DNA of 32,709 nt. Source: Brachionus plicatilis (Eukaryota > Rotifera > Eurotatoria > Ploima > Brachionidae). The notes beneath the pieces are model-generated. The model made no database searches, was not told where the DNA came from, and was given only the letters and a program-made list of their open reading frames with translations. The first letter of the stretch is position 1. Each line of letters starts with the position of its first letter. The position numbers and the translations under genes are program-made. Below are positions 20,764 to 31,400 of this stretch, piece by piece. The stretch spans positions 5,248,849-5,281,557 of the forward strand of contig QEOQ01000508.1 of NCBI GenBank assembly GCA_010279815.1, given 5' to 3'.

Positions 20764-22067
20764 ATGATTTGCTGCGAAGCACCAACTCAAATATTGCCTG
20801 AGGACTATCATTTTAAAAATGGTCATTCAAAATTGATTAAAGTTAAAGATGGAGTCGAAATTCATTTAATTCATGTAAACGAAGGTAATCTCTCACAAGC
20901 ACAACCGTCAGTCATCACTGAACAAGTCAAAAGAGTTAATTTTAGCGAGCCTATTATTGAACCAAATAAGGAAAAAAGTGCCAATATCAGCAACTTGAGG
21001 GACAATTTTTTGAATCTTCATTTTGAAAATTTTTCCTCTATGATCCAAAGTGACATGTTTGACAGAAAATCAGAAAAAAACATACTTTATTTAAATGGAA
21101 GCAATAAATACGGTTTGACGATAATGTATAAAAAACCCTTTTCCAAACCATTGACAGATGAGTCCATTTCACCAAAAAGCACAATTTTTTTCATCCATGG
21201 CGTCGGAGGAAATTCACTTGTTTGGAAACACCAGTTAAAATACTTTGCCGAGCAAAATTACGAAATGATTGCCATTGATCTAATCGGACATGGTAAGAGC
21301 ACCAAAAGCAAAGTATTCTCCCACTATGAGTTTATAGAAATTTGCTCGCATATCAGAACTGTATTCGATTTATTTGCAAAAAAAAATAATATCATAATAG
21401 GTCACAGTTATGGAAGTTCATTTGCAGTCAATTTATCCCAAGAAAGAAGAGACTTGGTTCAGAAAGTGGTTTTAATATCTGGGGGAATGCCTTATCCTTT
21501 AAGTTGGTCAAAAAAATTTTTTTTTAATTTTTAGGGACTATTTGAATAAATTTTTCAAAAAGATTATATCAATCCTGCACTTAATACGCCATTAATTTTG
21601 TTTAAACTAATGAAGCCTTTTATCGACTGTCACTTTTTTTGGTAAAACTTTTTTTTTGATTTTTTTCATCACTATCGTTTTAGTATTTTTCCTTTAGCTC
21701 TGCTTTTAGTCCTGATTTCAAGGAGAAAAACAACGACATGTTCCATATATCAGCCGAGAGTTTGTTTTACACTATGAAAGGTCAACATTGGCAGCCAAAC
21801 TACTCAAGAACAGATAATTTTAAAAATCAAAAAGTTTTGCTAATTGAAGGATCTGATGACAAGTTTGTTCCATTTCAGGATGCTTTCGAAATGATGAAAG
21901 TAGGGATTTAATTTAATTTTTCTCAAATTTTTAATTGAAAAAATTTTTTGTTCAAGAGTCTTGATAAGGGTTACTTAATTCGCATCGAAAGAGGATCTCA
22001 TATGGTTATATTGGAAGAACCGGACATTATAAACAAGCTAATAAATTTATTTATAAACGATACATGA
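20764..22067 (+). CDS. ABHD8: ABHD8-like alpha/beta hydrolase
   Basis: Four exons (20764-21502, 21563-21641, 21698-21899, 21957-22067) join in phase to give 376 residues. The core begins with FFIHGVGGNSLVWK (oxyanion-hole HG at 145-146) and DLIGHGKS. The nucleophile elbow is GHSYG with Ser215; the acidic residue is in GSDDKFVPF (Asp326 or Asp327), and the catalytic His355 is in RGSHMVILEEP. This order and the HGVGG and GHSYG contexts match ABHD8 (439 residues in human); the polar N-terminal region of about 135 residues is lineage-specific. The substrate is not known. Intron 1 uses the unusual donor GTTGGT; the alternative, reading through, stops at once and loses the conserved segment. The next gene, SEPSECS, follows on the same strand. 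Confidence 0.92.
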
Positions 22068-22222
22068 TTTTGCTTTAATTTTTTTAATTGTTTTTTATTT
22101 TTATACTCTTTTTATTTCTATGAATTTTTTTGCATTATTGTTAATTTAAAATTTAATTTGATTAAATAAATTATTTTCAGCGTACATCCACGTGATCGAA
22201 AAAAAAAACAAATTTTTAATTT
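22039..22222 (+). repeat. 184-bp direct duplication, copy 1
   Basis: Covers the last 29 nt of the ABHD8 coding sequence including the stop, then the 3' UTR. It is identical to 22633-22816 except for one base (A versus T in the A-run after GTGATCG). It contains TTATTTTCAG followed by CGTACATCCACGTGATCG. Confidence 0.97.
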
Positions 22223-22632
22223 TTAATTGATCAAAATTTGGTGAACTGACATTTTCTTATTTTTTTCCAAAATTAATTAATAATTTTGTTATTGAAAAAA
22301 TCAATTTAACTTTTAATCACTTTAAAATGTCTGTTTTTAATAATATAAACTTAATTTACAAAAAAGCGTGTAAATTATTCGATAAATTTGATTTATTTTA
22401 CAAAAATTTTAAATTTAACTGAAAAAAAATATAATTAAAATGAGATTTCTTATATTTTTTATTTTTTATGTAAAATTTGAATTTTATTTTAAAAAAGAAT
22501 ATTTTGTATTTTATTTTGTATTAATTTTATTTTAATTTTATTTTTTTTTAAACTATTAAATAAATGAAGTGTTAATCAGTCTTGAAAAAGATAAGGGCAC
22601 TAGCCTGTTGATTAGCTTTGAATATATGAATA

Positions 22633-22816
22633 TAATAAATTTATTTATAAACGATACATGATTTTGCTTTAATTTTTTTAATTGTTTTTTATTTTTATAC
22701 TCTTTTTATTTCTATGAATTTTTTTGCATTATTGTTAATTTAAAATTTAATTTGATTAAATAAATTATTTTCAGCGTACATCCACGTGATCGAAAAATAA
22801 AACAAATTTTTAATTT
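22633..22816 (+). repeat. 184-bp direct duplication, copy 2
   Basis: Second copy of 22039-22222, offset by exactly 594 bp. It ends nine bases before the SEPSECS ATG, so it supplies most of that gene's immediate upstream sequence. The intact TTATTTTCAG (AG at 22773-22774) could act as a cis- or spliced-leader acceptor about 50 nt before the ATG. Confidence 0.97.
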
Positions 22817-22825
22817 CCCAAAAAA

Positions 22826-25407
22826 ATGAATAGCAAAAATTTTGAATTAATTTCTCATTTTGTTCCCAAGTCTTACGTAGACCAGGCTAACCAGGTACAA
22901 AACTCACGCGATAACCAAATAAGGCTATTGCTTGAAAAAGTAAAGAATTAAATCAAACAATTTTTATTTAAAATTTATCTTTTTTTTTAAAGAGAAAAAT
23001 TCCTGATAAAGGATGGCCTGAAGATCAAGTTGAATTGTTTCTCGGTGAGTTTTCGATTTTAGATAGCAACAATTTTCCGGATAATTGTGGACTTGGCGAG
23101 AGAGAAGGTCGAATTTTTTCAAAATTGGTGTCCAGAAAAAATTACCATTTTTCTCATGGAATCGGTAGATCTGGAGATCTTGCCGAAGTTCAGCCAAAAG
23201 CAATTGGCTCAAGTGTCCTTAACAAGTTAACTAATGAGCTTGTTCTTGATTTATTGAAGCTAAGTGGACTCACTAATGTAGTAGACTGCATCATCGCTCC
23301 CATGGCCACTGGAATGACACTTACTTTTTGCATGCTGTCTATTAGGCAATTTAAGCCAAGTGCCAAATATGTTATAATGCCTAGAATTGATCAAAAATCT
23401 TGCATCAAATCTATTACATGTGCAGGTATATTTTTTAAAAAAATTTGGAAAAAAAGCTAAAACATGGTCTAGGTTTCATTCCGGTAATCATTGAACCTAA
23501 TAAAGTTTTGGATGAATTGGTCACAAATTTACATGAAATTGAGTCTCAGATTATTGATTTAAAACCTGAGAGCATAGCTTGTATTTTGTCTACAACCAGC
23601 TGCTTTGCTCCAAGAGGACCTGACAAGTAACTCATTAAATAATGGCATATAGTTATTAACTGTTTTTATTTTTTAAAAACTAAAATATTGAATTTAGAAC
23701 AAAATTTTTTATTCATTACTTTTTTTAAGAAAAATATAGCACTAATTACAGTACAAATTAAAACTAACTAATACGCATTTTGTTCTTCGACTCTTCTTCA
23801 ACTATTCCAGTGGGGAAAGGAAGAGTTGAGGAAAAGAAATGTAAAAGTATGTTTTAAATTGTACTGTATCTAAGTAAAACAAAAAAATAAAAACAAAATA
23901 TATTTTTTAAGGGCAAAAAAAATAATTTTGTTTTTTTGTGTTTTTCGATCAGGCTGGTCTTCCGTGTTTATTCTTTATTACTTTTTCATTGTTTTCCAAT
24001 CTACTCTTTTTTGATAATGGCTGCTCGGCTATCTCATCTGTTTCAGACAAACCACAACTAGCGATACCTATTTCCATGATTGCTTAAGTTTCAATTGGTT
24101 TTATTAGAAATTTCTTCAATTGTAGACATTTTTTTTTAAATTTCAGAATGAATATAGAGATTATTTATTTATTAATCTGTATCGAGCTAATGCTCATTCA
24201 GAATAAAAAAAAAATAAATAAAAATCAAGAAAAAATAAAATAAAATAAAAATGTAAAGAAAAAATTAGAAAAAAAAAATTAAAATATAATATAAATTTTT
24301 ATGGAACAAAATGAGATTAATTAATAATTAATTTTTTTTTTGATTGTATTAGAGTTTCATTTCAATCAATTATGTATTGATAAATTGAAATATTTATAAA
24401 TTCAAGTCTAATTGACATTAAATACCAAATGTTTTTATTTAGTTCCTTATTCAGTATTTTAGTTTTTTAATTACATATATAATTTTATAATTTTTTAAAA
24501 TTTTTATTCTTGGCTAAAACAGCTAGCGCTGAGGCCACTAAATAGATAATTTTAAAAAAAAATTAGATTAAAGAAAATTTTATTTTAATAATAAGAGTCG
24601 AAGATTTAGCCATCTTGTGTAAAAAGTACAACTTGTTCCATTTGGTAAACAATGCATATGGCCTTCAGTCTACAAAAATAACTCACATGCTAAATCAAGT
24701 AGAATTTTTTATTTTTTAATTTAGATTAAAATTTAAAATTTATTCGAAGGCGCTGAGAACAGGTCGAGTGGATGTAATTGTTCAATCAACTGACAAAAAT
24801 TTAATGGTACCAGTGGGTGGCGCAATCATAGCTGTGAGTGACAAAGAAACCTTTCATAGAATTACCGAATTTTATCCTGGAAGGGCCAGTTTTTCTCAAT
24901 CAATGGATATATTGATAACAATTTTATCAATGGGAAGTGATGAATATCGGTGTTTGTTAAAGGAAAGGAAAGAATGCTTTAAATATTTGAAAAGTGAGCT
25001 TCAGAAACTGGCCCAAAAATTTGGTGAAAAAGTTCTTGAAACGCCTAACAACCCGATTTCTATTGCTTTCACATTGAATAATTTTGGATCGAATTCCAAA
25101 GAAATTACAGAGATAGGATCAATGCTCTTTACTAGGCGGGTGTCTGGGGTTAGGTATGAGCATATGTTAAAATATAAACTTAAAATTTAAAGATTTTTTT
25201 TTTAATCAAAGAGTTGTTGTTCCAGGAGTTCATAAAAGTGTAGTATCGAATGGACATTTATTCAAAAATTTTGGTTCACATTCCAGCTCTACTGATTATT
25301 CATATTTAACTGCTGCTGCAGCCATCGGTGTGAAAATTGCTGATATAGATTTATTTATTAAGAGATTAAATAAAATCCTTGAGTCGGCTAAAACTTCAAG
25401 CCATTAA
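22826..25407 (+). CDS. SEPSECS: O-phosphoseryl-tRNA(Sec) selenium transferase (SepSecS)
   Basis: Six exons (22826-22939, 22993-23425, 23473-23626, 24596-24698, 24750-25153, 25212-25407) give 467 residues; the human enzyme has 501. SepSecS is a PLP enzyme that converts phosphoseryl-tRNA(Sec) to selenocysteinyl-tRNA(Sec) using selenophosphate. The residues that bind phosphoserine, PLP and tRNA align without gaps to the human numbering: Arg75 (GEREGR), Arg97 (HGIGRSGD), Gln105 (VQPKA), the PLP lysine Lys284 (QSTDKN) and Arg313 (YPGRAS). Other conserved blocks are [51 protein letters not shown] and [11 protein letters not shown]. The C-terminus stops soon after the last conserved helix, lacking the human tail. 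Intron 3 is 969 nt and contains a MITE; the others are 47-58 nt. Confidence 0.97.
23747..23868 (+). mobile_element. Palindromic MITE, Tc1/mariner-like ends
   Basis: 122 bp that can fold almost end to end. The termini TACAGTACAAATTAAAAC and the inverted TACAGTACAATTTAAAAC match, and an inner part (CTTCTTCAACTATTCC versus GGAAGAGTTGAGGAAAAG) continues the stem. The outermost TA on each side fits a TA target-site duplication, typical of Tc1/mariner-derived MITEs. It lies in intron 3 of SEPSECS. Confidence 0.75.
23949..24077 (-). other. Small ORF in SEPSECS intron 3
   Basis: 42 codons from an [23 protein letters not shown] then a basic stretch ([20 protein letters not shown]) and TGA, antisense to SEPSECS. 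Codon content is better than the surrounding intron. It could be a relic of a transposase N-terminus (acidic/basic lead plus HGRPA), but similarity is too weak to assign. Chance is possible. Confidence 0.3.
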
Positions 25408-27039
25408 GACAATTTATGAATTAAATCAAATAAAACTTTATCCAAAAAAAATATTTATTTTTTTCCAATTGATTGAGTCAATTAAAATTTGAATTAAAAT
25501 AAAAACAAAATATTATAATTACTGCAAATGATCAAAAAATCTATAACTCTGAACTAAAATATTTTTCGTTGTAGACTTAATCTAAAAATTTAAGAATAAA
25601 TGAAGATTAATTTGTGTAATACCTAGTACCATAATTCTAGAACAATTCAAATCAAAGTTTATATCTTAGTTTTTTTTTGATTTTCTATTGTGCAAAAAGT
25701 AGTTAAATTTTTTAAAAATTATTTTTTATTAAAATCTAATGCAATTTTTACTTTGAAATATTTTATTTTTTAAAAAATAAATTTTTTCCATAAAATTAAA
25801 ATTTTTACTTTTTCGTCTAATGCCAGTGACTGCTCGGAATTAAATTGTTCTTTTTCAAACCGAATTTATGTTGTATTCATTTTTTTCTTAGACAAAAATT
25901 AAGAGTTTTTTGTACCTTTAAATATTAGATAGCATTAAAATAAAAATCTCAAATTTAAACTTTAACTTTTTATTTTAGCTACTGTAAGTTGAATTCTTCA
26001 ACACAATTTTTAAGATCGGAATATTTATGAGATTTAAATGATTATTTAAAATTAATAAGATACCTTTTTTTAAAAGACAATACATAATGCTGCATTCTAC
26101 CATATTGATTTGTGACTCAAAAAACTGTTGTGTCCTTTTAATGAATAGAGTCAATAAACCAACTTGGTAAAATACAATTACAATTGAAAAAATTTCAAAA
26201 CACTTGGTTTTAAAATTTGGCACTGTTTTGAAGCCAAAATGAACAATTTTTTTCCAAAATCTAAACAAATTGTTTTTAATTTTCAATAAATTTAAAGTTA
26301 AAAAAAAAGAAAAGGAAATTAATTTTAATAATTAAAAAAATTAAACAGGATAAAATATCTCTTTTAATAGATTTAAATAATTTGATAGTATTTCCGGTTA
26401 TATGTTTTTAAAATTTAAATATCTTGAAGCACTTTTTAATTTTAGTGGATTTGGGAACAAATTTTCAGAGAATTTTCGAACAGATTTTTTGAATTTTTAA
26501 CTAAATAAAATTCAATATTTAAATTATCTTGTTAATTTTTTTTTGAATTTTTTAGTAAGAAAAAAAATTATAAAACAAAGAATTTGATCACTTATTTCTA
26601 AGATTAAAGATTTTCCTTTTTATAATTTTCAACACCAATCTTTGTTTATTTAACATAAAAATATTTTTATTTAAAATTTAAAAGAAGCACTCAAGTGTAA
26701 AAAATTTAGTTCTTTGAGCACCAGGACGATTCTAAGTGGGACCATATTTTTAGTTAAAGATTGTCAAAAAAATTTTATAAGACATTAATTTCATTGTTAA
26801 TAATTTAATTTAATTTCAAGATAAAATTTGTCGAATTATTTTATTCGAAATGAACAAAATTTAATATATAAACAAGAATTAGAAATATTAAGTTATAATA
26901 TATTTTAAACCATAATTTGAGTTAAAATACTGAAACAAGATCTGAATTAATTCGATTATAAGAATTTTATTATTGTATAACATGAAATAATCCTGCAACG
27001 TTTCATATTATCAACAAAAGGCATCATTCACATGATAGC
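25408..27039. other. Intergenic between convergent SEPSECS and ARL1
   Basis: Both flanking genes point into this stretch, so it holds two 3' UTRs. AATAAAAC at 25426-25433, just after the SEPSECS stop, is a good poly(A) signal. Apart from a 103-codon minus-strand ORF at 25975-26286 there is only AT-rich sequence. Confidence 0.5.
25975..26286 (-). CDS. Hypothetical small membrane protein
   Basis: Not recognised. 103 codons starting MKIKNNLFRFWKKIVHFGFK, with one hydrophobic helix at about residues 31-49 (FEIFSIVIVFYQVGLLTLF) flanked by basic residues, then QFFESQINMVECSIMYCLLKK. After LLKK a GTATCT donor and a distal CTTACAG acceptor would remove the rest and end the protein with a few more codons, which would fit the intron size of this genome. 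The basic N-terminus and single helix would suit an inner mitochondrial or ER membrane micro-protein, but this is only inference. A chance ORF in AT-rich DNA cannot be excluded. Confidence 0.3.
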   Translation of the reverse strand: MKIKNNLFRFWKKIVHFGFKTVPNFKTKCFEIFSIVIVFYQVGLLTLFIKRTQQFFESQINMVECSIMYCLLKKGILLILNNHLNLINIPILKIVLKNSTYSS

Positions 27040-27886
<847 letters not shown>

Positions 27887-28437
27887 TTTAAACACTAATT
27901 TGACCAGTACTTAGCAAAATAATCAGAAAACTTAAAACACGTAGTCGTTAGTTTTTTTTGTTGAGATGACTAAAATATTTTTGCTTAAACGAAACAAATA
28001 TCTGAGTACTTTTTATTCTTAATTTATGAATCATTTATTATTTTAATTTGAAATTATAAATTTAAATAGAAGTATGCCACAGGACAAAAAAAGTCATCTT
28101 ATCTGATTTGGCGCCCAAATCTATTAGAAATTTTTTGTGAAAAAAATATTTTCTTTTATTTAAATTAAAAAATTTTTTTTTTAGTTTTGATGAATGCACT
28201 ACATCATCGATTAATCTAAAATCTATTGCATATTTAAATTTATTTTGCTATTTTTCTTGTTTAAAACTTTTCTCAATTTTTGATTAACATTTGACAAATT
28301 TAAAAAAAATCTAATCTTTTGCTAAGGACACATTTTTTAAATTTATTAATTATGCTGCAAATTAAAATTTTTTTGATTTTTATAGTGGTTTTTAGAAAAG
28401 GTATTGCAAAATTTAAAATTTATAATTCATAATATTA
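27887..28437. other. Divergent intergenic region, ARL1 and OGFr-like gene
   Basis: 551 bp between two divergent start codons, so both promoters should lie here. AT-rich; no TATA box or other element can be assigned with confidence. Confidence 0.5.
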
Positions 28438-31400
28438 ATGGATGAAAATATGAAAGAAATTTTGAGATCCGATTCTTCTAATGAATCGAGCGAGCACGTG
28501 ACATTAGATGAAGAAAATTTTGATGAAAATAATGATGTTGTTTTGGACACTGAATTAAATCACGGAAATGGAAAAAAGATTGAACTACCAGCTTTCAACG
28601 AAAATACGCCAGAGAAAAATGTAATAAATTAAGTAATTGATTTATTTCTTAGTTTTTACAAAAATTTTTTTCCAAAAATAATTTTAAATTTTATTCTAAT
28701 TTAAAAAAAATTATTAAAATATTAAAAATATGGGGTAATATGAAAGATTTTTTTTCAATCTTTAAGAGTAGCTTTTATTTTCTTTAAAAATGATTGATTA
28801 TATCGAACATGTGTCACTTTTTTTCTCAATAAGGACAAAAATGATCAGTAAATTATTAATGACAAAGAAATTTTATCTGATACCGAACAAAAATAAAAAT
28901 TAACTAATTCAATTTTCTTTTTTATAAATCGAATTATTAAAAGCTTTTAAGCTTTAAATTAATTTTAATTGAAACGATTTTTTTAACTTTAAATGAAAAT
29001 ATCTTTAGAAATGAAACTAAGCAACGTTTGAATTTTTTAATGTGTTTTAGACAAAAAAAGATTCAGGAAGTTTTTTTTTCTCGTCATTATATAATTGGGA
29101 GTCTCAAACAGCAGCATACGCTGAATTCTTATTTTTAAGGGCCATACAATTAATTTGATAATTCAATTTGGGTTGTTAATCGAAATTTTTTATTTCGAAG
29201 TTTTTTCAAAATTATTTCACTTCAAGTTTTTTTCCAAACCTTAAAAATCGTTTTTTTCTAATTGAGTAAATAAACCTTCAAAATTTTTTGTAAAATTTGA
29301 AAAAATTAAACCGTGAAATTTCAAATTTTCTTATTGTGTAGTTTATTAAATTGGAAAATTAATTTAACACAGAAAATTTTGATATTAGAAAAGGGATTTA
29401 TAAAAAAAGGAAATCAAATTTTAAAAATTTTGAACTTAAGATTTGTTTTTCATAATAAAATTGATCATATTTAAAGCAGACGGTTCCATCCGATTTATTT
29501 GGTCATTTTGAACTAAACCTGTTTTGCTGAAAATGTTTTCAGAGGGTACTAAGGTTGCTGTTACACAATAAATTAATTCATATACTTGAGATAAAATAGG
29601 AATTTCTTTTTTAAAATTAAAAAAATCTAATGGCCTATAAATTGTATTCTTTTCTGAAAAATTATAGTTCAATAGCTCATAATATTTGAACTTGAATTTA
29701 AAATCTATTGATGAATAAATGCTTTGAAACCTCACTTGGAGAACCATTGTAAATAGTTATTTCTTTTAAACAAATCCTGTATTTTGCTAAACCTCTATGT
29801 GTCTTACCCAAGATCTTGGTTCAATTTTTTTTCGCTTTTTTTGGTTAAGACGTTGGGGTTTCGGTATTAGTAGAATTTGTTCTTCGGTAACCATTTTTAA
29901 TAATTTTTTTATTTATAAATCAAAAAAATTAAAAATTGCTTTAAAGAAGTTTAATTTGATATTTTTGTAAATATATTATTATTTGTATAATTCAAAATTT
30001 AAAAATTAGATATTTGAAATTTTTGGACTTGAAATTATTTTTCAAGTCTCTTTTTGTAGAAAAATTGCATCAAATTTTTACTTCAAGATGTTAAATTTTA
30101 ATCTTGAAGTTTTAATTTCAATCTGAGAAATTAAAAAGATTGAAATTTTGCCTTAAAGTAAGAAATTTAAAAAAATGTAGGCATTTCGAAGTTTCATTTT
30201 TTAATTATGAAATATATTATGAAATATGTGCGTTTAACAACCCTAAATTCAATAATCAATGTGGCATTTTTTAAATGACTATCTTCATTTTGACTGTTTA
30301 AAAAAAAACAAAAAATATAAATCATAAAAATTGATCAAAAAATGGCTATTTTATGTATAATATTGATTATAACTTTGAGCTTTTTATTTCAAAAAGTCCC
30401 GATTTTTGATATTTTGATATTTTTGGAATAAAAAAATTATTTTCAAATATTTAATTTCAGCAAAATAAAAATATTGAACGCGAAAATATTAAAAATTTTT
30501 TTTAGAAAATTTTTTTCACATTTTAAAGTATATTTTATGTTAAATAATGAGTTTTATTTAAATTAAAATTTTTAATATTTGTATTTTTAAAAGAGACGAC
30601 ACAAAAAATTTTTTTTTACTATCAATCATGTCTTATAAAGGCTTTAAATAGTCTGATTCTTGTCTTCTCATCATGAAATTGTTTCTTGCTGCTCTGTTTT
30701 GAATCTATAATAATTTTTTCCATGTCGAAATTCTTTCCTTAAATTATCTAAAGGCTATAATTTTTAAGAACGAAAATGAAAAAGAAACTTTGAATAAAAA
30801 CGGCTCTTCAAATGATACAATGGACCCAGTTGCAGGATATGAAGAGAAATTAAATGAAATTGACGATATTAAAATGGATGTCGAATTGAATCAGTCCAAT
30901 GTGAAAAAAATTAAAATATCCGAAAAAGAAGAAATATCAGAGAAAAAAGTAAAAAAATTTTCAAATATTTTCAATTCTCAAATTTAATTGCATTTAATTT
31001 GGCAAAATGTAATTTATTGTACATTTTTATATTTTTACAATTTTACATTTTTGAGAGAAAAAATAAAAATCTCAAATAAAAAAACTTAAAAAAATTTTCA
31101 TTAAGAAAAGTAAGAATAAATTGGCAATTAATTAAAAGAGATTTTCAAAAAATCATCCTTGGTTTTTACATTTAAATTTTTCTAAAACTCCTTTTTAAGT
31201 AAATGCGAATTTATTATTACTTTTCTTGAATGAAAATTTTATTAGATTTTTTTTTCTCTCAAAAATGTAAAAATGTACAGCAATTTTCATTTTGCCATTA
31301 ATTTACAGTATTTACATCATTTTACGTAATTTACCATCAAAAAATGTAATTTTGATCCTAAACTTAAAGATGCCGAATTTTTTTAATAAGAAACAGAATT

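Noticed and set aside
20644..20826. Minus-strand ORF overlapping the ABHD8 start
   Set aside because: It overlaps the well-supported first exon of ABHD8 and shows no similarity.
22039..22816. A TRIM-like element with 184-bp terminal direct repeats
   Set aside because: Copy 1 includes the conserved ABHD8 C-terminal codons, and there is no TG...CA end, primer site or polypurine tract.
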